Source: JAWKNZ01 sp041391425 (GTDB lineage: Bacteria > Bdellovibrionota_B > Oligoflexia > Oligoflexales > JAWKNZ01). From it: 64,000 bases of DNA. Positions 19,750-29,788 of this stretch are shown piece after piece. Under the pieces are notes generated by a model. The model did not search any database and was not told the origin of the DNA. It saw only the letters and a program-made list of their open reading frames with translations. The first letter of the stretch is position 1. Each line of letters starts with the position of its first letter. The DNA lies in NCBI GenBank assembly GCA_041391425.1, contig JAWKNZ010000004.1, positions 370,680-434,679 on the forward strand, given 5' to 3'. A program made the translations under genes and the position numbers.

Positions 19750-22008
19750 TTATGTTGATTGTACAGTTCCACTTGGCAACTCTATAACTGCTGTAGTTCC
19801 ATAAGGGTGATTATCCACAAGCCTCAAATAACCGCCATGATCAGTAATAATTTGATTCACAATTGCTAATCCTAAACCCGTACCCTCATCTTTAGTAGAA
19901 AAATAAGGCTCCAAAACCCGCCCTTTTAGACCATTCGGAATACCACAGCCATTATCCGAAATTTCAAGCCTCACAATCTTCAGACTCTTAATATACTCCG
20001 ATTTAAAAGAAATTTGTCCAGGTCGTCCCTCTTCTAAAGCCGAAACAGAATTAGCTACAATATTAAGCAATGCTCTGCCCATCTGATCTCGATCGATGGG
20101 AATTTTGGGTAGAGGTTGCAAACCCACCTTATTCAACTGAATTTCTGGATGGCCAAGAGAAAACAAATCTATCATTTCCTCAATAACAACATTCAAGTCT
20201 CCCATCGATAATTCAACATCTGGCAATTTAGAAAATTTTGAAAATTCATTAACTAAATCACGCAGAGAATCCACTTGCTTTACAATTATTTCTATACAAG
20301 AGACAAAAATATCATGATCTTCACCGGTAAATTTTTTATGAAATCTTCTCAATAATCTCTGGGCATTCAATTTTATCGGGGTGATTGGATTCTTTATTTC
20401 ATGTGCAATCCTTCGTGCAACCTCTCGCCAAGCTGCAACCCTTTGGATCCTAGCTTTTTCCTTCGCATCATCGAAAACTAAAACGTAGCCAACCTCTACA
20501 TTATTTTCATCGGCAATCGTCACGGCATCAACAACGAGAGTGGTTTCAGCTCCCCCCACATAGATATCGAGTTGGCCATGAAAAGTAGCGTGTTCTCGTA
20601 ACTCCTCCCAAACAGGAAGCCAAAAATTTTGATACAAATCCCCAAGACCATCTTCAACTTTCAGCCCATCTATTGTTTTTGAATCTATTTCCAAAAGTCT
20701 TTCAGCAGCACGATTAATCGATGTAATCGTCCCTGATTTATCAATAGATAGAACACCACCGGTGATATTTTTTAACACTATTTCCATATATTGGCGACGC
20801 TGATCTAATTCTATGTTACTGCGTTTCAAATCTTTTTGCGTTCTTTCAGTCAATAAACGGTGTTTTTCTAAATCTCTTGTCATCAAGTTAAAAGATTTAA
20901 CGAGTTGTCCGGTTTCATCATCAGTACGGGCTTCCAAAGTAACTGCATAGTTTCCCAATGCAACCTCACGAGTCGCCTCAGCTAAACTTTGTATTGGCCC
21001 TGTAATTCCACGAGCCACATAAAAGCCCATCCAGGTAGCAGCAAAAATTATTAGCAGCGTCATTAAAACCATTAAGACCATATAACTCATACGTATTAAC
21101 TGTGCACCAGGCCGAAGCGCTGAAAAATCCGCCAAAATTTTTCGACGCTCTTTAATATTTGTGCTTGAAACTTTTCTTCTGTCAAAATCGCACCTAATAA
21201 GTCTCCTGTAACCGGATCAACAATAGGAGCAATTCCCTTTACAACATCTTGTGCCTCTTCAGTCACAACAGCGCTACGTTCGACTAGAGTTTTTTCCGCA
21301 CGAAAACGCTCGAATGTCTCGATGACAAAATTCGAAGTTCTTTCAGGAACTTCCGAACCGTAACCCCTTGCACTATTCCAAACTCGCGTACCATTCTGAT
21401 CAAATAAAGATACTGAGCTCAACCCATATTGACCCTCAAACCCCTTCAACCGTGTAGGCACCACCCTCACTTGCTCTTTAAGAAAAATTTCGCTTTGATC
21501 TATAATTTCAACTCGATGCAACGCAATATTGGCTAAACTACGCATTCGTTTTCATCTTGTTCATAAATAGCAGCCCCAGCCTCACGCGTCTGCCTCATAG
21601 TCGTTGTAACTCTCTCGGAAAACCACTCATCAAAACTAGAAGTAACGAAACGCATAGAAATATAAAAGAGAAGAAGAGTAGGAGCTAACGCAAAAAGACT
21701 AAAGATACGACTAATTTTGTTCTCAGACGGGACCCTAAGACACCACGACGGCGTTCAATAACTAACTTAGCTACATTACGAAAGATTAAAAAGCTAAGAA
21801 CAAGAACTAAAACGACATTAAGGTTTATCAAGGCAAAATAGGTAATTGTAGTCGAAATTTCTGGATTTTGTGTCAGAGTTTCACTCAAGACAAATAATCT
21901 AGATTCTAAACGCGAAATTCCAATCAAGACGAAAACGACAATAAACACCGCAACCATCTCGATAATTCGCTTTCGCTCTTCAAAAGTGCGATTTGATTTG
22001 AAGCTCAT
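19750..22008 (-). CDS. ntrY: NtrY-like membrane sensor histidine kinase (three apparent frameshifts)
   Basis: The repaired protein of about 752 residues has N-terminal membrane helices, a long extracytoplasmic segment, a further helix (YMVLMVLMTLLIIFAATWM), HAMP, PAS, the His box (RRIAHEIKNPITPI) and an HATPase with DNGCGIP and GTGLGLAI. Three frames are joined by single missing bases in runs at 21,138-21,142 (restores VEKILADFSA), 21,549-21,552 (restores DEKRMRSLA) and 21,692-21,696 (restores SLVFFALAPTLLLF). Each repair joins plausible NtrY sequence. The start overlaps the stop of the upstream gene. Confidence 0.88.
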
Positions 22009-22724
22009 AGACCTTCAACCAGCATAGGAATTTTCGCAAATAGCAACCCATTACGTTTGAACTGAACCTCAAAAGACTCAGCTTTACGCAAATGGCGTTC
22101 TTTTTCGTATGAATTGTCGACTTTTACGACTTGAAAGCCAACATCTTTACTATTTTCAATATTGGTCCGAATCTCATTGATTTTTATTTTATCTTTAGCA
22201 TTTAAAATAAAAACCTCACCCGGCCTCATGACTCTCATCTTGTGATTAACCAAAACATCCACAAAATATAAACTTGGCATTTCTAATTTAATATATACGA
22301 CACCATGAAGAAGTCCTGAAGATCCAGAATGGGTTGAAACCGCTACCGCAAACACCTTTTTGTCGTCATCGACAGCCCATTTTTCAGCAAATAACTCTTT
22401 GGTATTTACGAGCTGCCCTCGATCCTCTCCTGCCTTAGCTCTCGGATTAGCATATCCAACTAAATTTACCTGCTCTGGGATTTGTAAACGATCATATAAA
22501 ATGGCTTCAACGAGCTTGAAATCATCACCACGTAGTACCGTTAAAACATCGAAAGCTTCAATGATCTTCTTTTGTCCATTTACTTCAACAACAACATGAG
22601 AAAGCTTTTGCCCTTTCTTATCAGGCTGCCGATAGTATTTATAAGAACCGGGAACCGTCCAGGCAACCATAAGGAATAAAGACAAAGAAAAAGCCAGCTT
22701 TTCAATCATTACTTTCAAAGTCAA
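22005..22724 (-). CDS. Exported protein of unknown function upstream of ntrY
   Basis: The 239-residue protein opens with a signal peptide or anchor (MIEKLAFSLSLFLMVAWTVPG) and then has a soluble, strand-rich body with motifs such as VVVEVNGQKKIIEAFDVLTVLRGDD. It was not assigned to a family. Its stop overlaps the ntrY start (ATGA arrangement), so it is translationally linked to the sensor kinase and may act with it in the envelope; that is inference. Confidence 0.6.
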   Translation of the reverse strand: MTLKVMIEKLAFSLSLFLMVAWTVPGSYKYYRQPDKKGQKLSHVVVEVNGQKKIIEAFDVLTVLRGDDFKLVEAILYDRLQIPEQVNLVGYANPRAKAGEDRGQLVNTKELFAEKWAVDDDKKVFAVAVSTHSGSSGLLHGVVYIKLEMPSLYFVDVLVNHKMRVMRPGEVFILNAKDKIKINEIRTNIENSKDVGFQVVKVDNSYEKERHLRKAESFEVQFKRNGLLFAKIPMLVEGL

Positions 22725-22840
22725 TGTATTCTCTCTTGCTTAGAAGTCTACCAACAAATATATATACAGAGGCAAGCCTATCAGAATTGGGTGGCTAAAT
22801 CCCTACTAGAAATTCTAACACAACCATACAGTGAGAAACC

Positions 22841-23773
22841 ATGCAGCTTGATAAAAATGCCATAGACGAGTTCAAAGAATCCTTGAAAACTAGAGGGCGG
22901 TTACCATCCACTATCGAATCTTATGCAAGAGACGCTCAAAGGTTTATCGACTACCTCGAAGCGGAAGATCTAAACCTCGAAGATGTAGAAGCCCACACCA
23001 TGATAACCTACCAACAATATTTAAGAAATATATGTGAAGATAGAGACAATTCAATCCGGCGTTCCGTAATTGGCGTCCGGCAGTTTTTTAGATTTTTATC
23101 CGATGTTCAATATATAATCAACTCTCCCTTAGACCATGCTATTATTCCACCTAGAGATGAAAGCCTTCCCAACGGTATAACCTCAGAAGATCTGGACTTA
23201 GTATTCGAATTTGCAGCCAACACAGCTCCAGTAATAAAATCCACACGAGATTGTGCCATACTTGCACTTTTAAGCTTTGAGGGTTTAAAAGCTGGAGAAA
23301 TTATCGATTTAAAATGGTCTTATTTTCTCAAGGAAAACAATCTAGGATCTCTAAAAATAACAGGGAGTCGAGGGCGAATCATTAAATTAAGCCCAGAGAC
23401 CACAAAGACCATTACTACATACCATAGGCATTATGCAAAAGTATTAGACAGCGCATTCCTGCACGATAAAGATGCAAAAATGTTCATCGCCTTTAAAGGA
23501 AGGGATACTAACACACCAATCGCAAAAATCTCCCGCCATGGCCTTAAATTTATGCTATATGAATTAGGTGAGAAAGCTAATATCAAAGGATTAAATACAG
23601 AAATGTTACGCCACCATGCAACCAATTATTTGCTTGAGCAAGGTAGGAGCATAGACGAGATCATGCAACACTTTGGCCTCAAGCGCGCAGGCAACATTGC
23701 AAAACACGTAGCCACCTTTAGTAATACTGATTCGGCCCTCACAGGAAGAAACCATGCCCAATCAGAAAGATGA
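22841..23773 (+). CDS. XerC/XerD-like tyrosine recombinase fold lacking catalytic residues
   Basis: The 310-residue protein has the N-terminal SAM-like domain (STIESYARDAQRFIDYL, VIGVRQFFRFL) and C-terminal domain of XerC/XerD. Against XerD, the first Arg is Lys150 (EGLKAGEI), the box II His is Glu254 while Arg257 stays (EMLRHHATNYLLEQG), the LGH histidine is Phe, and the nucleophilic Tyr is Ala287 (GNIAKHV). The frame is clean and runs into tadA with a 20-base overlap, so this is not a sequencing artefact. DNA binding may persist, but strand cleavage is unlikely. Confidence 0.75.
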   Translation: MQLDKNAIDEFKESLKTRGRLPSTIESYARDAQRFIDYLEAEDLNLEDVEAHTMITYQQYLRNICEDRDNSIRRSVIGVRQFFRFLSDVQYIINSPLDHAIIPPRDESLPNGITSEDLDLVFEFAANTAPVIKSTRDCAILALLSFEGLKAGEIIDLKWSYFLKENNLGSLKITGSRGRIIKLSPETTKTITTYHRHYAKVLDSAFLHDKDAKMFIAFKGRDTNTPIAKISRHGLKFMLYELGEKANIKGLNTEMLRHHATNYLLEQGRSIDEIMQHFGLKRAGNIAKHVATFSNTDSALTGRNHAQSER

Positions 23774-24239
23774 AGATGAGCTATGGATGCAGTTAGCGCT
23801 TGCTCTAGCCAATTCTGCAGCCACTCACGACGAAGTACCAGTAGGGGCTATCATTGTCAAAGATGGAAACATAATTAGCAGCGGATTCAATCAAAAAGAA
23901 AAAATGCATTTAGTTACCAAGCACGCTGAAATTATTGCCATAGAACGCGCAAATATAAGATTAAAAAATTGGCGATTAAACGACTGCAAACTTTACGTAA
24001 CATTAGAACCCTGCCTGATGTGCGCGGGCGCAATCTATCAAGCAAGAATTACAGAAACTATATACGGAGCAAAAGACCCAAAAGCTGGGGCGTTTGGCAG
24101 CCTATATGCTATAGATAAAGACTCTAGGCTGAATCATCAGGTAAAAATTCGTAGCGGCATATTGGCAGAACAATGTTCACAGACTTTAATAAATTTTTTT
24201 CAGCAAAGACGAAAAAAAATTAACAATAGCAAATGCTAA
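23754..24239 (+). CDS. tadA: tRNA adenosine deaminase
   Basis: TadA converts A34 to inosine in tRNA-Arg(ACG). The zinc site is complete: HAEIIAIERA supplies His and the catalytic Glu, and PCLMCAGAI supplies two Cys. KDGNIISSGFNQ and ARITETIYGAKDPKAGAFGS match the family. The 161-residue length is normal. It overlaps the end of the XerC/D-like gene and is followed by an aminotransferase. Confidence 0.93.
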   Translation: MPNQKDEDELWMQLALALANSAATHDEVPVGAIIVKDGNIISSGFNQKEKMHLVTKHAEIIAIERANIRLKNWRLNDCKLYVTLEPCLMCAGAIYQARITETIYGAKDPKAGAFGSLYAIDKDSRLNHQVKIRSGILAEQCSQTLINFFQQRRKKINNSKC

Positions 24240-24250
24240 AAGGAGAAAAA

Positions 24251-25366
24251 ATGCCATCAACAAAAAAAATACAATTGGCAAAAAGAATGAAACACTTTCA
24301 ATCTTCTGGCATTAGAAAAATGTTTGAGCTTGCGTCAAAAATGCAAAATCCGATAGATCTCTCTCTCGGCCAACCAGATTTTGACGTACCTGAGCAAGTA
24401 AAAGAAGCAGCCATATCTGCAATAAAATCAGGAAAAAATGGTTATACACAAACACGAGGCATCCAACCATTACAAGAAGCTATTACGAGTTCCTTAAATG
24501 CCGAAGGCATACCTCATGAAACTTCAATGATTACATCAGGAGCATCCGGGGGAATCTTACTCGCACTTTTAGCGCTTGTTGATCGAGGTGATGAAGTATT
24601 AATAACCGATCCAGGATTCGTAGCATACAACCCAATGATAAGGCTAGCAGGCGCCACTCCTATTCCAATAGATATATATCCAGACTTCAAACTCACACCA
24701 GAAAAACTAAAAGCTGCCATCACCCCAAATAGCAAAGTTTTAATATTCAACTCTCCTGGAAACCCCACTGGGATCATGCACACTAAAGAAGAAATAGCGG
24801 CTTTAGTTGAAGTAATTAAGGAATATGACATCCAAGTCATTGCCGATGAAGTTTATAATTTATTTACCTACTCCACAGCCCACGAGTCACTTCTTAAACA
24901 TGATCCTAATGCAATTTTAATACGGGCCTTTAGTAAATCATGGGGAATGCCGGGATGGCGCAGTGGGTACGCTGCAGGGCCTGAGCGCATTTTAAATCAA
25001 ATGATAACTTTACAGCAGTTTACCTATGTATGTGTAAACCAGCCAACCCAATGGGCCTGCATTGAGGCATTAAAAACCGATATCTCCCATCTTATCAAAG
25101 AGTATGAAGCCAAACGAGATTTAGTCTACGAAGGCTTGAAGGACTATTTTGATATCATAAAGCCAACTGGTGCATTTTTTATGTTCCCTAAATCCCCTCA
25201 TGGAGATACAGACACATTTCTTAATAAGTGCATTGAAAAAGAAGTTTTAATCGTCCCTGGAAAGGCTTTTTCTAACAAAAATACTCATTTTCGCCTTTCG
25301 TTCGCCAATAAAAACTCTATCCTCGAGCAAGGAATCGAGAAGCTGATCACTATTGCTAAATCTTAG
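24251..25366 (+). CDS. Class I/II pyridoxal phosphate-dependent aminotransferase
   Basis: The 371-residue enzyme has the fold type I signatures: SLGQPDFDVPE near the start, GASGGILLALLAL, NSPGNPTG with the substrate-binding Asn, DEVYNLF, and the PLP lysine in FSKSWGMPGWRSGY. It resembles aspartate/aromatic aminotransferases of the AspC/PatA type; the substrate cannot be fixed from sequence. The ATG at 24,251 with AGGAG six bases upstream is preferred to the ATG at 24,233. Confidence 0.88.
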   Translation: MPSTKKIQLAKRMKHFQSSGIRKMFELASKMQNPIDLSLGQPDFDVPEQVKEAAISAIKSGKNGYTQTRGIQPLQEAITSSLNAEGIPHETSMITSGASGGILLALLALVDRGDEVLITDPGFVAYNPMIRLAGATPIPIDIYPDFKLTPEKLKAAITPNSKVLIFNSPGNPTGIMHTKEEIAALVEVIKEYDIQVIADEVYNLFTYSTAHESLLKHDPNAILIRAFSKSWGMPGWRSGYAAGPERILNQMITLQQFTYVCVNQPTQWACIEALKTDISHLIKEYEAKRDLVYEGLKDYFDIIKPTGAFFMFPKSPHGDTDTFLNKCIEKEVLIVPGKAFSNKNTHFRLSFANKNSILEQGIEKLITIAKS

Positions 25367-25409
25367 CAAGAATGAATAAATCACAGCAGCCAAAACCTTG
25401 ATAAGAAAC

Positions 25410-25437
25410 CCCAGAGTTATACAAACATAATTCTGGG
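25410..25437 (+). terminator. Hairpin downstream of the aminotransferase
   Basis: CCCAGAGTTAT pairs over 11 bases (one G-T) with ATAATTCTGGG around ACAAAC. It lies about 45 bases after the stop codon and is followed by a short T-rich sequence, so it probably ends the xer-tadA-aminotransferase transcript. Confidence 0.6.
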
Positions 25438-25605
25438 AGCTTTATCTAAAATGGTTCTAATACTTCACCACTCTAGCCAGAGCTATTACCAAGGGTAAAA
25501 TGCATCAGGTAAGGATTGCCTAATGCTTCCGACGAGCTTGTGTATTCGGTAAAGCGGCATTTTTTAGACACTATGCAATAACATATATTTTAATCTCGTT
25601 AATAA

Positions 25606-28050
25606 TTATACAGGGTGATTGCCACCTCTGGCAAAATCGTCGACTGCATAAGCATCAACCTCAGTAACAGCGTGCCTCAATTTCTCTTCATTACTAAGAA
25701 GAGTAGCTTCTTCTTCTGTTATTACCTGTTTTGATAAGGCTTCATCTATAGCTTTAACAAGTTTTCCTTTCTTAAGAGTTCCTTGCTTCATTGCTTTACG
25801 AATTTTTCGATAAATATTTTTATTCTGCTGAATAGTAGAAAATGCTAGTTCTAAAGTAGCTAGAGATTGTGTTTCGTCTTTAGGAATAAAAATCGCATGG
25901 GAAGTTATAGAATCCCTTGTTTCCCCCACCTCGGCAAGAGCCTGTGAAATTTTCTTACCAATTTTATCAGAAACACCAAAAGAAAATGCGTTAAACCTAA
26001 AACAAAACCCTGCAATACTCAGCAACCGTCCTAAAATCGGGATATCAAAATTATTAAACAAACCAACAAAAGCTTTTTGTATATTTGCAAAATTTTCTTC
26101 TAGTGCATAAATAGCAAAAGCCTCATGATCTACTCTCTGCCCCTCTTCTTCAAATCGTCGAAGAATGGCAGTCACTAAATACATACTGGATAGTATATCA
26201 GCAAAACGCCCCGTAATTTTCTCTCTAAACTTTAAAGTACCGCCAAAAACTCCCATTGCTAAATCTGATAAAATAGCGAATGAAGCCGAAGCCCACGCCA
26301 GTTTTTGATAATAACGCTTTAAAGGACCTCCCGGAGTAATGGTCAATCGCCCACGCGTAAAAAATAAAACCTTAGCACGACAAGCATTACGAAAAACATG
26401 TCCAATATGCCCCCAAAAAGCACGGTCAAAACCTGAGACATTTTTTTCTGCTAAATACACCAGTTCTTTATAGGCATAGGGATGGCAGCGAATCGCACCT
26501 TGACCAAAAATAATCATAGTTCTTGTCAAGATATTAGCGCCTTCGACAGTAATTCCTATCGGTGCCGCCCACCATAAACCCGCTAGTAGATTTTTAGGAC
26601 CTCTAGAGATCGCTGCGCCACCCAAAATATCCATTCCATGCGTGACCACATGCCGACACTCTTCCGTTGCGCGTAATTTTGCAATGGCAGAAACAACTGC
26701 AGGCTTCAACCCCTGGTCAACAGCACCCGAAGTAAATATCCTGGAAGCCTCTAACATATAGGATGACGCACCCATACTAGCAAGTGCTTCTTCAATTCCT
26801 TCAAAGCGTCCAATAGGCATACCAAACTGTTGCCTAACTTCTGCATATGCACTAGCAACACGAGTCGCGAATTTACTCATCGCTGTAGCTTGTGCTGGTA
26901 GAGAGATAGAGCGTCCAGCAGCGAGACTCTCCATTAACATCCTCCAGCCTTCACCAGCTCCTTCAGGTCCTCCAATAATATGATCCACGGAAACTACCAC
27001 ATCGACACCTTCGATCGGACAGTTATAAAACGGAATTCCCATCGGATCATGGCGTTTTCCAAGAATAACACCTTTTGTAGTAGAAGGGACAAGGACGCAA
27101 GTAATTCCAGGAAATTTTCCCTTACCAAGCAAATTATCTGGATCCTTAACCTTGATAGCTATGCCCAGTAAAGTTGATATAGCACCTAAAGTGATATAAC
27201 GTTTTTTCCAATTCATGCGCAAATAAAGCTGTTGATCTTCACCTCTGAATACAATAGCTTCTGAAATCATAGAACCTGCATCAGATCCTGCACCTGACTC
27301 TGTTAAGCCAAAGCAAGGAATTTCATCCCCACAAGCCAATCGTGGCAAATACTTTTCTTTTTGCTCTTTTGTACCATAATGCAACAACAATTCAGCCGGT
27401 CCCAAAGAGTTCGGTACCATAACAGTAATTCCCAATGGTACCGAACGAGAGCTTAAGTAACTTACTATTTCACTATGAGCTAAGGCAGAAAACCCTAAAC
27501 CGCCATATTCTGGAGGAATAATCAAACCGAAAAACTTCTCTTTTTTCAAATAATCCCAAACCTTAGTGGAAAAATCTTTATCCTTATACAACTGCCAATC
27601 ATCCACCATCTCACAAACAGTTCGGCATTGCGTCTCTATAAAATCTTTCTCATGGCTAGCAACTTTCCCATATGGCTCATTAAATATTTTCCCAAAATTT
27701 GGTTTGCCTGAGAAAAGCTCTCCTTCTACCCAAGTTGTTCCAGCCTCGATGGCTATTTTTTCAGTCTCAGAAATTTCGGGCATAATTTTCATTGAAGTCA
27801 AAAGCTTCATAATTGGCTGCGTTAAAATTCTAGCTCTTACTACTGGCAAAGATACTATTAAGAAAGGAATTGCTAGTAATATAACAAGCCAAAGAGGAAG
27901 CCCAACAAGCCATAAGAAAAAAACTACTATCGCAAGGGCTATAAAGGATGGAACAGCAAAATAACCTAGCAATAAAATAAGTATTGCAAAGGAAAAAAGA
28001 CAAGAAAACCATGAAAATCCACTGAACAAGTTTTGAAGAAAATCAAACAT
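25606..28050 (-). CDS. fadE: FadE-like acyl-CoA dehydrogenase
   Basis: FadE catalyses the first step of fatty acid beta-oxidation. The protein has 814 residues, the same length as the Escherichia coli enzyme. Two to three hydrophobic helices fill residues 15-70. The dehydrogenase core follows with CFGLTESGAGSDAGS (FAD/substrate binding) and VEGANILTRTMIIFGQGAIRCHP, the region of the catalytic glutamate. The long C-terminal part matches the FadE-specific domain. It is transcribed alone, divergent from the metallopeptidase gene. Confidence 0.93.
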   Translation of the reverse strand: MFDFLQNLFSGFSWFSCLFSFAILILLLGYFAVPSFIALAIVVFFLWLVGLPLWLVILLAIPFLIVSLPVVRARILTQPIMKLLTSMKIMPEISETEKIAIEAGTTWVEGELFSGKPNFGKIFNEPYGKVASHEKDFIETQCRTVCEMVDDWQLYKDKDFSTKVWDYLKKEKFFGLIIPPEYGGLGFSALAHSEIVSYLSSRSVPLGITVMVPNSLGPAELLLHYGTKEQKEKYLPRLACGDEIPCFGLTESGAGSDAGSMISEAIVFRGEDQQLYLRMNWKKRYITLGAISTLLGIAIKVKDPDNLLGKGKFPGITCVLVPSTTKGVILGKRHDPMGIPFYNCPIEGVDVVVSVDHIIGGPEGAGEGWRMLMESLAAGRSISLPAQATAMSKFATRVASAYAEVRQQFGMPIGRFEGIEEALASMGASSYMLEASRIFTSGAVDQGLKPAVVSAIAKLRATEECRHVVTHGMDILGGAAISRGPKNLLAGLWWAAPIGITVEGANILTRTMIIFGQGAIRCHPYAYKELVYLAEKNVSGFDRAFWGHIGHVFRNACRAKVLFFTRGRLTITPGGPLKRYYQKLAWASASFAILSDLAMGVFGGTLKFREKITGRFADILSSMYLVTAILRRFEEEGQRVDHEAFAIYALEENFANIQKAFVGLFNNFDIPILGRLLSIAGFCFRFNAFSFGVSDKIGKKISQALAEVGETRDSITSHAIFIPKDETQSLATLELAFSTIQQNKNIYRKIRKAMKQGTLKKGKLVKAIDEALSKQVITEEEATLLSNEEKLRHAVTEVDAYAVDDFARGGNHPV

Positions 28051-28375
28051 TTTAAGTACTACCTTTGTATGGACATATCATTAAAGTTTATAAAAAATTG
28101 CCTAATGCCCTAAATATTAAAACGTAAAGAAAAAATCAGGCACATCAAACAATTTCTAAAATATATTTTACATCGACACCGGTACATTTTATGCGGAAGA
28201 AATAGCCTATTTTTAAATTCTATGCTCAACAGAGACAATCCAATGAGACAACAGATATCCATACAGTTGTAGAAAGAGCAGAACAGCGAAAAATGCTCTC
28301 TAAATACCAATAGCTATCAATATATGTTATCATATTAAGGGTAGCAAGTGGTCGAACTAAAGGTATATAAAAAAT
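28051..28375. other. Divergent intergenic region
   Basis: These 325 bases separate fadE (minus) from the putative metallopeptidase (plus) and should hold both promoters. The sequence is strongly A/T-rich; no unambiguous promoter, operator or fatty-acid regulator site was recognised. Confidence 0.4.
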
Positions 28376-29788
28376 ATGAATAAATATGTGATTATATTTT
28401 TTATTTTATTTACACATTTTAAAACTACAGCTTATGCTATTGAATCAGAAAATAGTAATACCAAGGATTCCCTAGAAAAAGAGAAAAATTATAGTTTTCA
28501 ATCACCTTTTGAACAATGCAAAATATATCCACGAGGAAAAACCGCTCAAGAAAATCAAAAAGAAGAAAAAAAAGCGCTTTATTCTCTAAAGGCTGAATTC
28601 AAAAAAGATTATCCATTAGCTGACAGCGCCCTTAACAAAATATTCGATCAAGTCATCAATACACCGCCCAACAAGGAAGACTATCAAACAAGCCTTGAAA
28701 AGCTCAGTAATTTATTAAATAAACTAGACAGGCCGAAAATAAAATTATCAAGCAAAGCTGCCGTTTTCATAAAAACACAAAATAAATTTAACTCTTCAAA
28801 AAAAAGAGCACCATCAGCACTAGGAAAAAATGACCGTTGCATCAAAGATAACAGTAAGCAATTTGACGAATTTTCAATTGGATTACGAAAATCACTCAAA
28901 CTTTATTTTTCTAATCATGACTTTGCCAAAAAATTACTAACACTTATGCAAAATATAAGATTTTTTCCTTCAGGCTCACGAGTTTTCTTTGGTGCCACGA
29001 CGGCAAGAACTAAGCAAAAACCACATATTTGTATTAACCCTGAAGAAGAGACAACCCTGTTACTCCCCAAAATGCTTCATGAATTGACGCACGCCCAAAA
29101 CAAAGAAATTGCAATTTTAAGTGAAGATTTTGATCAGAAAAAAGGTCTATGGAGAGATACAAATAAAGCGTTTAGAAAAATTGATGATCAACTACGTAAC
29201 TTTGATAAAGAGCTCAGCCCAGATAGTGAGATCGAAGCTGAAAATATGTCGGAATTAGTCGAAGAGTTAACAGAAAATCAACTCTCTAATATAGTTCAAC
29301 TTCTAAAAGAAACTGCATCAACCAATATTCCTTACTCTCGTATTCCGACAGAAAAAGGCTTTATCCAACATGCCAAACTCTTACAAAAATGGAAAGAAAC
29401 ATTTGAAAAGGAAATAGAAACCAGAAAAGAAGCTGTCAAGGTCAGAAAACAACTGGATATCATGCGCTATTATGACGAACATTTAGCATACGCCATCTCC
29501 CTGAAAGCTGCCTATACACTTGTCAAAGAAGATCCAGATTTTTTTTGCCAGATTTGGGTTCCAAGCTACCAAAAAAAACGTCCTGTGTTATTTTATCAAG
29601 CGTATCAAGATTTAGAAGAAAAAATACACTCACAGACATTTTCTCACTGGCTAGCTGATCTCTACACCTTCGAAACAAATAACTTTCTAAAAGAATCTCT
29701 TTATGGCGAACACTCACGAAAAGCTGGCCCAATCAAAACTTTCCTTGATCAAGGAAAATTAATAATGGACCAGCAATTTAATAATTAA
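28376..29788 (+). CDS. Exported protein with HExxH motif, putative zinc metallopeptidase
   Basis: The 470-residue protein starts with a signal peptide (MNKYVIIFFILFTHFKTTAYA). Residues 235-239 read HELTH within KMLHELTHAQN, the metzincin/gluzincin zinc-binding pattern, in a helix after a strand-like segment (HICINPEEETTLLL). The remainder is Lys/Glu-rich and helical. No family was recognised and the third zinc ligand could not be placed. The gene is alone on the plus strand and its last bases overlap the cyclophilin gene end to end. Confidence 0.55.
   Translation: MNKYVIIFFILFTHFKTTAYAIESENSNTKDSLEKEKNYSFQSPFEQCKIYPRGKTAQENQKEEKKALYSLKAEFKKDYPLADSALNKIFDQVINTPPNKEDYQTSLEKLSNLLNKLDRPKIKLSSKAAVFIKTQNKFNSSKKRAPSALGKNDRCIKDNSKQFDEFSIGLRKSLKLYFSNHDFAKKLLTLMQNIRFFPSGSRVFFGATTARTKQKPHICINPEEETTLLLPKMLHELTHAQNKEIAILSEDFDQKKGLWRDTNKAFRKIDDQLRNFDKELSPDSEIEAENMSELVEELTENQLSNIVQLLKETASTNIPYSRIPTEKGFIQHAKLLQKWKETFEKEIETRKEAVKVRKQLDIMRYYDEHLAYAISLKAAYTLVKEDPDFFCQIWVPSYQKKRPVLFYQAYQDLEEKIHSQTFSHWLADLYTFETNNFLKESLYGEHSRKAGPIKTFLDQGKLIMDQQFNN

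Noticed and set aside
22841..23773. Prophage or integron integrase marking a mobile island
   Set aside because: It resembles XerC/D, lacks the catalytic tyrosine, overlaps tadA, and no attachment sites or phage genes are nearby.
28110..28310. A 66-residue minus-strand frame upstream of fadE
   Set aside because: It lies in A/T-rich intergenic DNA, is Cys/Phe-rich with no ribosome site, and has no neighbour support.
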